DNA of 16,985 bases. Origin: JBAZOJ01 sp041648755 (lineage in GTDB: Bacteria > Planctomycetota > B143-G9). The translations under genes and the position numbers were made by a program. Of this stretch, positions 1 to 5,664 are shown piece by piece. Where the stretch lies: the NCBI GenBank assembly GCA_041648755.1, contig JBAZOJ010000053.1:1-16985 (forward strand). The letters are read 5' to 3'. Below the pieces are notes generated by a model. That model did no database searches. It worked only from the letters and a program-made list of their open reading frames with translations, and was not told the DNA's origin. The first letter of the stretch is position 1. Each line of letters begins with the position of its first letter.

Positions 1-1
1 C

Positions 2-487
2 CTGCTGGAAGGCGGACTTCCCAGGTCGTACCGCACAGGAGCGCTCAACGCATCGCGCTACGCCGGTACCGACTGGCTCTCGCAGGCTCTCGGCTGGCTG
101 GAAGATGCCGCTCGCAGAGACTCCGCGCTTTCACCGCTTTTCACTGGGCACTCCCCTCTGTCATCGCCGTCGCAATGGGACGCACTGCGTTCACCGCGGC
201 TGTCGCTGATAACCTCCCGAATCGCGTTTGATCCACCTGCTGGCGGATTGATGCGCGTGAGGGCAGAACTCACAATCGAGGCGGCCTCGCCCACGACGGG
301 CGGAGCATCCGCCCTTGCCGCCAGGCTACTGCGGGCTGCTTCCGCCGCCTTAGTACGCAGGGATCCGCCCTGTCCTGCCCGAATCAGTTCGCTCGCCTGT
401 TCCCGCACTACGCCCGCCGGGGCCGGAATCCTTCGCTTCTCGCTGATGATCGAGGCCCACCTTACCCCTGAACTTTCCTACACCTAA
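2..487 (+). CDS. Partial phage-tail-operon protein, C-terminal 161 residues (tail-terminator-like?)
   Basis: The frame is open from the left edge to TAA at 485-487 and gives 161 residues; the true start lies outside the window. An in-frame ATG at 251 sits in the middle of this open frame with no Shine-Dalgarno sequence, so it is probably not the start. The C-terminus (GILRFSLMIEAHLTPELSY) reads as alternating hydrophobic/polar beta-strands, as in small tail terminator or completion proteins. The stop overlaps the AAGGAG ribosome binding site of the next gene, so the two belong to one operon. Third codon positions are mostly G/C, as in the neighbours. I do not recognise the family with confidence; the tail assignment rests on position directly before a tube-like gene. 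Confidence 0.6.
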   Translation: MLEGGLPRSYRTGALNASRYAGTDWLSQALGWLEDAARRDSALSPLFTGHSPLSSPSQWDALRSPRLSLITSRIAFDPPAGGLMRVRAELTIEAASPTTGGASALAARLLRAASAALVRRDPPCPARISSLACSRTTPAGAGILRFSLMIEAHLTPELSYT

Positions 488-496
488 GGAGACTCT

Positions 497-904
497 ATGA
501 ACCCCAACCCGCTGATGAATCCCCGCTCCGTAACCTGGGGCGCCCTGTCGATCGCAGGGGTGAAGGCGATAAGCATGCGCCAGCGCGGCCGCATACTGCG
601 CGACAGCTCGGACGCCGACCGCTTCGAGTCACTCGTCGCTGTCGCCGCAATCGGCACGGAGATCATTCTCGAAGGCGATGACATTGCCGCGCAGCTCCGT
701 GAGACAGCTCTCGGCGCTGAAGCGGAATTGCGCTTCACAATCGAGGGCGCAACTCCGTCTGATGATCCCGTCACAATCAGCTTCCCCTGCGCCGTTCTCG
801 CCGAGCGCACCGTCCAGTCGCGCCATGGCGACATCGCAAACGGCGTGCTGCGGTTTGTGGCCCGTTCATTCGACGGGACCACAGCCCCGATGTCGGTATC
901 GTGA
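497..904 (+). CDS. Small tail-tube-like phage structural protein
   Basis: Encodes 135 residues from an ATG with AAGGAG at 486-491 and a 5-nt spacer. The sequence has no signal peptide or membrane segment. It reads as a compact all-beta protein, with strands around AELRFTIEG and a C-terminal half ending in VLRFVARSFDG. A short beta-sandwich with a late 'G-V-L-R-F-x-A' strand is what is seen in many siphophage and gene-transfer-agent tail tube proteins, and its place before chaperone-like genes agrees with that role. It is shorter than classical tube proteins such as lambda gpV. The function is inferred from context and sequence character, not from a diagnostic motif. It overlaps the next gene's translation start region (stop TGA 902-904, next ATG 906). 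Confidence 0.6.
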   Translation: MNPNPLMNPRSVTWGALSIAGVKAISMRQRGRILRDSSDADRFESLVAVAAIGTEIILEGDDIAAQLRETALGAEAELRFTIEGATPSDDPVTISFPCAVLAERTVQSRHGDIANGVLRFVARSFDGTTAPMSVS

Positions 905-905
905 G

Positions 906-1148
906 ATGCATCGGGATTTCGCCGACGCCATTCTGTTTGAGGGCTCGTGGGGAATGCTCCAAGCCCTGTGCGCTGCACGCGAGTTGCGTCTGCTGCGGTC
1001 AGAGAGGCCCTTCCTTCGGGCGGTACCCGGCGGGTTTCTCGCAACCGATGGCCCGGGCGAGACGTTGTGCGACGCCGCCGGCCACGCACGCTACGAATTC
1101 CACAAACACATGCCCGGAATCCGGATCGGGTTCCGAACGGAGGACTGA
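906..1148 (+). CDS. Small hypothetical protein of the tail operon
   Basis: Encodes 80 residues, beginning MHRDFADAILFEGSWGMLQA. The ATG lies one base after the TGA of the preceding gene and lacks a clear Shine-Dalgarno sequence, so translation is probably coupled by re-initiation. The competing frame, which starts with GTG at 901 and ends at 1152, gives a cysteine-rich product with atypical codon use and is treated as a shadow. The protein has no membrane segment and no recognised motif. Its place between the tube-like and chaperone-like genes suggests a tail assembly or minor structural role, but this is only context. Confidence 0.6.
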   Translation: MHRDFADAILFEGSWGMLQALCAARELRLLRSERPFLRAVPGGFLATDGPGETLCDAAGHARYEFHKHMPGIRIGFRTED

Positions 1149-1469
1149 ATGACTTCCATCCGCATCGCACGCGGCATTCCCGTCACGCTCGCCGATGGAA
1201 CGGCCATCCGCGTTCCCACCATCCCCTTTACCGATGAGGGTTTGCGCATTGCCGCGCTGCTCGACGCGCTTTCCGCGCCGACGCTGTCGAATGTCGAGTA
1301 CATGGGCGCACTCCTCGATGCCGCTGTTTCGGGGATCCGCCTGAACCACCCGGATGCGTCGGTCGAATCCTTGCGCCCCCGCCTGGATCTGCAGGCCGCC
1401 CTCGATGTGATCGCCGCGCTGCGGGGTGAATCCCCGACAGAAACCACAATCGGCCCCGAGTCGCTGTGA
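1149..1469 (+). CDS. Phage tail assembly chaperone-like protein
   Basis: Encodes 106 residues from an ATG directly after the previous stop, with GGAGG at 1139-1143 and a 5-nt spacer. The C-terminal half contains a pattern like that in many siphophage and Mu-like tail assembly chaperones: a basic helix ending in RLNHPDASVESLRPRLDL, then a helix with QAALDVIAALRG. In the family this part resembles 'R-x-Y-P-D-hydrophobic...D-hydrophobic-L-D-hydrophobic' followed by a short helix. Such chaperones bind the tape measure protein and guide tube polymerisation. The stop TGA at 1467-1469 overlaps the GTG start of the next gene, the usual place for the second chaperone form. No canonical -1 slippery heptamer was found in the shared open stretch 1430-1466, so coupling rather than frameshifting is the simpler reading. 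Confidence 0.6.
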   Translation: MTSIRIARGIPVTLADGTAIRVPTIPFTDEGLRIAALLDALSAPTLSNVEYMGALLDAAVSGIRLNHPDASVESLRPRLDLQAALDVIAALRGESPTETTIGPESL

Positions 1470-1687
1470 CTCACGTATTGTTGCACCACTACCTTGAAGC
1501 CGTATGCCTCGCGAACGGATTCCAGCCCCGGGACTGGGCGCAGGCGCGCCTGGTAATTCGCGTACTGTCTCTTCCGGGGCCGGTTCCCGCTTTTGAGGAT
1601 GTATTCCCGGAATCCACCCCACCCGCACATGCGGTCGAACGGTGGATGTCGGCATTCCAGGGAGGACGAAGATGCCCGCAATCCTGA
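1466..1687 (+). CDS. Small coupled protein after the tail chaperone (second chaperone form or hypothetical)
   Basis: Encodes 73 residues from a GTG at 1466 that overlaps the upstream TGA (GTGA), beginning MTHVLLHHYLEAVCLANGFQ. The frame is -1 relative to the preceding gene and is open back to 1430. This is the arrangement of the G/GT chaperone pairs of lambda-like phages, although no recognisable slippery site is visible. The product is mostly helical and soluble, with a tryptophan/proline-containing middle (residues about 24-55). The 3' end overlaps the next gene's start (ATG 1672) by 16 bases. The role is inferred from position only. Confidence 0.55.
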   Translation: MTHVLLHHYLEAVCLANGFQPRDWAQARLVIRVLSLPGPVPAFEDVFPESTPPAHAVERWMSAFQGGRRCPQS

Positions 1688-2067
1688 CTTTTTCCTATGG
1701 TTCCTTCAAGCCTGACGCTGCCGCGCATGTTGAAGAACTGGGTGGAGGCCGCGCTCTTCTTGTGCGGCGCTTCCCATTCGTTGACGGGGCGCTCGTCATT
1801 GATACAGGTTTCGCGGGCCGCCGCTGGCGGGTATCCTGCGTCATCGCCGGAATCACCCTTGTCGCACTGGCTGCAAGGCGCTCAGAGCTTAGAGCCCTGG
1901 CAGGCGTACAAGAGGTACTTCTCGCCAACGGCGAGCAATTCGGCAATGTCCTTCTCGACCCGGCTTCCCTTGTCTTCGGGACCGTAACCGCGGTACGGGA
2001 CAGCTTCATGCAGCAGGCAGATATGGAGTTCATCCAACTATCGGAGGCAATCGATGAAACCGCGTAG
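1672..2067 (+). CDS. Small beta-rich tail protein, hypothetical
   Basis: Encodes 131 residues. The ATG at 1672 is chosen because GGGAGGA at 1660-1666 lies just upstream; a longer frame opens at 1642 without such a site. The protein begins MPAILTFSYGSF, followed by predicted beta-strands with little charge clustering (RALLVRRFPFVDGALVIDTG, then WRVSCVIAGITLVAL) and a central L-L-A-N-G-E turn. Many phage minor tail proteins begin with such a 'hydrophobic-TYGS-hydrophobic' strand and carry an 'L-x-x-G-x-x-F-x-x-V' segment like FGNVLLDPASLVFGTV. A distal-tail or tube-cap role is possible but unproven. The last 14 bases overlap the following gene. A tape measure gene would normally sit at about this place and is absent. 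Confidence 0.6.
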   Translation: MPAILTFSYGSFKPDAAAHVEELGGGRALLVRRFPFVDGALVIDTGFAGRRWRVSCVIAGITLVALAARRSELRALAGVQEVLLANGEQFGNVLLDPASLVFGTVTAVRDSFMQQADMEFIQLSEAIDETA

Positions 2068-2563
2068 CAATATGGCCCTTAAACGTCCATCTGTACCCAC
2101 TGTGCACTCTATATCTACTCCATCTCTACCCCGCATACTCCGCGTTGCACGTGCCGCCAAGTCGCCCTCGATCCGGCCCTTGGCGGTCGCGAAACGCAAC
2201 CGCTCAAACCCGACATACGGGAGCATCGAGCAAAGAAGGCCGAGATTGGCGACACCACAGGCGTTGACGACGCCTCCCCGGAAGAAGGACTTGCGACTGG
2301 CTCCCCCCGAGCCACCTTCACGCAGACCAGCTTCACCGAGATTCGCCCCAGGCAAGAGATCCGAGTCCATTCGGCCGAAGTTCCTATCCCGTCCCGCGAT
2401 TTCAACACCCGCTATACAAATGGCATTCGACTCACCGACTCCTCGGCATCAGTCAGCTTCGCCGCGTCTTGAGTGCTTGATAGAGGATGTGGGGCGGACA
2501 CTTGCCGCCATGGAATCGTCATTCCGTGCCGCAGCGCGTGTCGGCAGAAGGGAGCAGAAGTGA
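2054..2563 (+). CDS. Tail-operon protein with probable frameshifted middle section
   Basis: The frame runs 169 codons from an ATG with an ideal GGAGG at 2043-2047 (6-nt spacer) and ends in a TGA that overlaps the GTG of the next gene, so start and stop are both anchored. The product is odd: it is extremely rich in Pro, Arg and Ser from about residue 55 to 138 and uses many AGA, CCA and TCA codons. In that stretch the +1-position reading frame (open 2083-2472, no start codon) has the better coding signature: about 68% G/C at third positions by my count against about 56% here, with a normal Asp/Glu/Gly/Thr-containing product. The C-terminal end (ECLIEDVGRTLAAMESSFRA) again looks natural in this frame. 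Two compensating indels, a sequencing error or programmed shifting could explain it. No function is recognised. Confidence 0.45.
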   Translation: MKPRSNMALKRPSVPTVHSISTPSLPRILRVARAAKSPSIRPLAVAKRNRSNPTYGSIEQRRPRLATPQALTTPPRKKDLRLAPPEPPSRRPASPRFAPGKRSESIRPKFLSRPAISTPAIQMAFDSPTPRHQSASPRLECLIEDVGRTLAAMESSFRAAARVGRREQK

Positions 2564-4302
2564 CCCTTGAACTCGACGTAGCCACCATTGCGCCTGCGGG
2601 AGGCCCCCGCTGCCAGTTCATCCTCGACCGATCGGGGCCACAGCCCTCCACGGCAACCCTTGAATTCCCTTACGACGGCTGCGATCCCCCCACCCCTCCA
2701 AGCGACATCCTTTTGACTTCGGAGGGAAACGTGCTTTTCTCAGGAATACTCACCGAGACTGAACTGCAGCACAACCTGACAGCCCCCATTATGCTCGCCC
2801 AATTCTCCGATGTACGAGCGACTCTCGCCCAGACCCCCGCCTCGCCACTTTTCGAGTTGTCGGGGGGAGTAGTGACAGAGATCGAAGCCGACTACCCATG
2901 CTTCAATCCCGCCGGAGCACCAAACCGCGCAGACACAGTTGTTCCTGCTCTTGACACTTCGCTTGGCTGTCGGCTGCTGTGGTCGGCCCTCGATGTGCTG
3001 TACTACATAGAGGAACACTCCTTCTCCCTCGCGAGCCTTCGATCCAAGGCTGTCTTCAGCCCAGACTACTGCTCCGAGCCCGTCCTGGCACGGCTGTGCG
3101 CTGCAGTGCCCCTCTCTCTCGACTTCGCTGGCAGAAGTCTGCTCGAAGTCATTGACGAAATTTGCGCCCTGTGCGGGCTCACGATGCGCGTATCCTTTGC
3201 ATCCGACCCGCCGAAACTGGAGCTTGTTCCATGCACCGGCGAAGGCGATCCCATTGACTTGGACGCAGGGGCGCCCGGCTCGGACTTGGTGGACGGCTCG
3301 CCACCAGATGTCATCGAATTCGAATTGCGGGATGCACTTGCTCCGTCGCCAGAGTCCGTAACCGTTGACGGCCTGAAGCCCCTGATCGAGCTTACGGCAT
3401 ACACCGGAGCGCGTTGGTCCAACGGACCAGCTCTGCAGCCCTGCGATTTGTACGAGAGTGACCTGATACCGGATTTCACGGCCGAGGAGTTGCGCAGTTA
3501 CGAACAGTTGTACGCTTCCGATCCGCGCGAAAGCAACCGGGATCTCGATGCCGAACGCGCATGGCTCTGGCATGTCCATCGGCGCTATCGCATGAGCCCA
3601 TCCCTGGATCTGCGCGCTTTTTTCGGCAACTCGATGCCGCCTGTCACTCGCTTCCTCATCACCACGGGCTTCTCAACCGATGCAGCGGGAAACGCGCCAC
3701 CTCCAGAGGTAGTGATTCTTCCGCAATCGGGCAACGATTGGACGGCCCCGTTGAACGCCGACGGCGCTCCCATCGAGGTCCGCCTGGAACGAGACGGAAC
3801 GATCCTTCTCGGCGAGCCCATTGCCCTCTCGGCTTCATTCAATCCCCTGGCAGTGCGCGTGGAAGGGATTGCCCTTACCGTTTGCATCGAGAGCGTGGAA
3901 CGCATTCCGGTCAAAGTCGAATCCGATAATGCGGAAAATGGAAATGGGGTAGGCCTGATGATGGCCGCCCGGGGATACCGGAAACAGGTAGTTTCGCCCG
4001 CGATCCTTCGCCGGTTCTATCCGGTTCCTGTGCCATACGAGCGCGATGATTCCGACGCCCTGAGAGTCATTGCGGAGGCATTGGCCGAAAGGTCTGTTCT
4101 GCGGCCGGACATTCGGGCGAATCTGCACGGCCTCGCGCCGGAGATACGCCCGGGAAATCGTCTCGGTTACCTGAGGTTCGACCGGGGAATCGGCGGCAAG
4201 CAGAAAACACCGATTGCCCTCAATGCCCCTGTAGCTTCCGTGCGCCGCGTTCCTCCCACGCTATCTGCCTTGGTGCAGACCGGAGGTCAGAATGGTCGCT
4301 GA
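2560..4302 (+). CDS. Large tail hub / baseplate-like protein
   Basis: Encodes 580 residues. GTG at 2560 is preferred because GGGAG lies at 2550-2554 and it overlaps the upstream TGA; the in-frame GTG at 2473 would add a cysteine-rich extension without a binding site. The N-terminal 80 residues contain a beta-rich segment around GNVLFSGILTETELQ. Around residues 187-210 comes SLLEVIDEICALCGLTMRVS, the 'L-x-x-hydrophobic-x-x-hydrophobic-C/A-x-x-x-G-hydrophobic' helix found in gp27/gpD-like tail hub and tail-associated lysin N-terminal modules. The C-terminus (about 545-560, IRPGNRLGYLRFDRG) is beta-rich. No signal peptide, peptidase or muramidase motif is seen. In tails this protein would close the tube below the tube polymer. 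It is the largest product of the cluster. The assignment is by fold-like pattern and gene order and is moderate at best. Confidence 0.55.
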   Translation: MTLELDVATIAPAGGPRCQFILDRSGPQPSTATLEFPYDGCDPPTPPSDILLTSEGNVLFSGILTETELQHNLTAPIMLAQFSDVRATLAQTPASPLFELSGGVVTEIEADYPCFNPAGAPNRADTVVPALDTSLGCRLLWSALDVLYYIEEHSFSLASLRSKAVFSPDYCSEPVLARLCAAVPLSLDFAGRSLLEVIDEICALCGLTMRVSFASDPPKLELVPCTGEGDPIDLDAGAPGSDLVDGSPPDVIEFELRDALAPSPESVTVDGLKPLIELTAYTGARWSNGPALQPCDLYESDLIPDFTAEELRSYEQLYASDPRESNRDLDAERAWLWHVHRRYRMSPSLDLRAFFGNSMPPVTRFLITTGFSTDAAGNAPPPEVVILPQSGNDWTAPLNADGAPIEVRLERDGTILLGEPIALSASFNPLAVRVEGIALTVCIESVERIPVKVESDNAENGNGVGLMMAARGYRKQVVSPAILRRFYPVPVPYERDDSDALRVIAEALAERSVLRPDIRANLHGLAPEIRPGNRLGYLRFDRGIGGKQKTPIALNAPVASVRRVPPTLSALVQTGGQNGR

Positions 4303-4915
4303 GGGCTTCTTCGTCCCGGTGACGCTCCTCTGGGGAGTGCCTTCACCCCAGGCCATCGAACTCTCTCGCGACCTGTGTTCATCAACAGACGAAGGAACCC
4401 CTCCACAGGAAGGAGACTTCTCCACGGCGATCTCATATGCTCCACGGAATGTTGTCGGGGTGCGGAGATTCACGGTAAGACTGTCAGCGCCGATCTCGGC
4501 GACTCGCTACGCGGGAATCCTGTTGCGTGGTGTGAGGATAGAGTCCGTTGTAAGCGCGCCCGCGCAAGATGGCTTCACGCTGCAGGGAAACGTACGCTTG
4601 GCGATTGACGGCTTTGACTCAGATCCGGGCATTTACCCTCCGCCTGCGCCAATCCGATTGCGTGAGGTTGCCTGGAGTTGGACGATGCCACACGATTCGG
4701 CCAATCTGCAATTGGAGTCCGGGGATTTGTTTCTCGAATGGGAATGGAGCGACCGCATGTTCGCGGCGTTTCAGATAAGTCTCGAAACAGGAATAACCGC
4801 TACCCGCGACGGCACAGCGATGGATCCCCCTCAGAGCTCGATCTCGGCAGCAGGAATGCTCTCGGCACAGCCGGGCATCATTATGGCGCGGAAATGCTCG
4901 CGGGTATGGCGATGA
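4292..4915 (+). CDS. Distal tail-operon protein, hypothetical
   Basis: Encodes 207 residues from an ATG with GGAGG at 4282-4286 and a 5-nt spacer; it overlaps the preceding hub-like gene by 11 bases and is therefore in the same transcript. The protein is beta-rich and has no membrane segment. The region around residues 50-85 (NVVGVRRFTVRLSAPI, then YAGILLRGVRIESVV) and the aromatic stretch LFLEWEWSDRMFAAF are its most distinctive features. I do not recognise the family; a minor tail or receptor-contacting role would fit its position at the operon's end. No terminator follows. Instead its 3' end overlaps the 3' end of the convergent lipoprotein gene by 35 bases, an unusually large convergent overlap. 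Confidence 0.55.
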   Translation: MVAEGFFVPVTLLWGVPSPQAIELSRDLCSSTDEGTPPQEGDFSTAISYAPRNVVGVRRFTVRLSAPISATRYAGILLRGVRIESVVSAPAQDGFTLQGNVRLAIDGFDSDPGIYPPPAPIRLREVAWSWTMPHDSANLQLESGDLFLEWEWSDRMFAAFQISLETGITATRDGTAMDPPQSSISAAGMLSAQPGIIMARKCSRVWR

Positions 4916-5294
4916 TCGACGGGAAGTCGGCATCCGCGCTGACCAGCCGGAGCGCGCCATTTTCCAGACGGATGACGGCGAAGTCCCGGACGGCGCCTTC
5001 AAGCTTCAGCGCAATTGTATCCGCCCTGCAGGCTCCAATATTCTGCCCGTCGGAATACACACCGCCATCCGCGTCGAAACGAACGACAGACGGCTTGAAG
5101 TTGTAATGGACTTCCGTCACATAGCCGTTGTCATCGTAAACAAGCGTGTAGCTGCCGGAGATATTGCCGTTGACGGAATTGACGTTCCAGGAACTGCCGG
5201 AGCTTGTCGAACTGGATGTTCCACTGCCTCCGCTGCAGGCAACAGACGCCACCAGAAGAATGAGCGCGCAGCACGCCACGCAGAGCTTTTGCAT
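4881..5294 (-). CDS. Small putative lipoprotein
   Basis: Encodes 137 residues. The ATG at 5294-5292 is chosen because GGAGG lies just upstream on the minus strand and it places a signal sequence at the N-terminus; a longer in-frame start would bury it. The N-terminus (MQKLCVACCALILLVASVAC) is a hydrophobic export signal ending in Cys20, a relaxed lipobox, followed by a Gly/Ser/Thr linker typical of lipid-anchored proteins. The mature part is beta-rich with repeated short strands (SGSYTLVYDDNGYVTEVHYN; VVRFDADGGVYSDGQNIG). It has no known domain that I can name and probably lies in the periplasm or outer membrane. It is divergent from the 38-residue gene at 5344, with only 49 bases between the starts. 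Confidence 0.7.
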   Translation of the reverse strand: MQKLCVACCALILLVASVACSGGSGTSSSTSSGSSWNVNSVNGNISGSYTLVYDDNGYVTEVHYNFKPSVVRFDADGGVYSDGQNIGACRADTIALKLEGAVRDFAVIRLENGALRLVSADADFPSIIAIPASISAP

Positions 5295-5343
5295 CTTTTC
5301 CTCCACGCGTAATTCTACATCACTTTCACCAGAAGGAGCAACC

Positions 5344-5460
5344 ATGCCGTTCTTTTCCAGCCCCCAGCCGAAACGTCGAAAGACGCTTCAGACAAACCAG
5401 CGCACTGTCCGTTCCGGCAACATCGCGCAGAGAATCTGGAAGTACCTGTTCGGGAAATAG
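5344..5460 (+). CDS. 38-residue highly basic micro-protein
   Basis: Encodes 38 residues beginning MPFFSSPQPKRRK. The ATG has AGAAGGAG ending at 5338 with a 5-nt spacer, and a perfect intrinsic terminator follows 22 bases after the TAG, so this is a well-delimited gene although very short. The product has nine Lys/Arg and no Asp or Glu. Its C-terminal dozen residues (NIAQRIWKYLFGK) could form an amphipathic, membrane- or nucleic-acid-binding helix. It has no signal peptide. I do not recognise a family; a small regulatory, ribosome- or membrane-associated protein is possible. The longer frame starting at 5164 lacks a binding site and overlaps the lipoprotein gene antisense, so it is rejected. 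Confidence 0.6.
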   Translation: MPFFSSPQPKRRKTLQTNQRTVRSGNIAQRIWKYLFGK

Positions 5461-5482
5461 TTGGCTCGTTTGAATGACCGTG

Positions 5483-5508
5483 GAAGGGGCCTACCAGGCC
5501 CCTTCTTT
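5483..5508 (+). terminator. Intrinsic terminator after the micro-gene
   Basis: A perfect 9-bp stem (5483-5491 with 5497-5505, GAAGGGGCC pairing with GGCCCCTTC) encloses a 5-nt loop TACCA and is followed by TTTGTTATT. The position, 22 bases after the stop at 5460, fits termination of the 38-residue gene and insulation of the downstream kinase gene. Confidence 0.85.
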
Positions 5509-5565
5509 GTTATTGCCAGTCGCCGCTGACGGAGTTTTCGGAATCTGAGCGTATCGAGTCGGGAG

Positions 5566-5571
5566 TATACT
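5566..5571 (+). promoter_or_regulatory. Candidate -10 box of the hybrid kinase gene
   Basis: TATACT lies in the 5509-5661 gap between the terminator and the kinase gene, about 90 bases before the start codon. No good -35 hexamer is found at 16-18 bases upstream, so recognition would depend on an activator or an alternative sigma factor. Apart from this box and the terminator I see nothing in the gap. Confidence 0.3.
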
Positions 5572-5652
5572 GTACGTGCCGGGCGTTCTTGCATCGCGGT
5601 TCCGGTTACCGAAGCGGACCACATCGATCGCGCAGACAAGAGAAACACCCAC

Positions 5653-5664
5653 GGAGGACGTTTG
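5653..5664 (+). promoter_or_regulatory. Ribosome binding site deciding a TTG start
   Basis: GGAGG at 5653-5657 precedes TTG at 5662 by only 4 nt. The next in-frame ATG (5689) has no Shine-Dalgarno sequence, so TTG is preferred. The short spacing and TTG together predict weak initiation of the kinase. Confidence 0.55.

Noticed and set aside
901..1152. Plus-strand frame starting GTG at 901
   Set aside because: Its product is cysteine-rich with poor codon use and competes with the better frame from ATG 906, which fits the coupling to both neighbours.
484..1170. Long minus-strand open frame opposite the tube-like and small tail genes
   Set aside because: It is antisense to three coupled genes with good ribosome sites, has an Arg/Ser-rich product and no binding site; it is a shadow of GC-rich coding DNA.
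1430..1469. Canonical -1 programmed frameshift between the chaperone-like genes
   Set aside because: No X-XXY-YYZ slippery heptamer is present in the required phase; GTGA stop/start overlap explains the arrangement.
2740..3579. 279-codon minus-strand frame inside the hub-like gene
   Set aside because: It is fully antisense to a 580-codon gene with good start context; its product has no recognisable motif.
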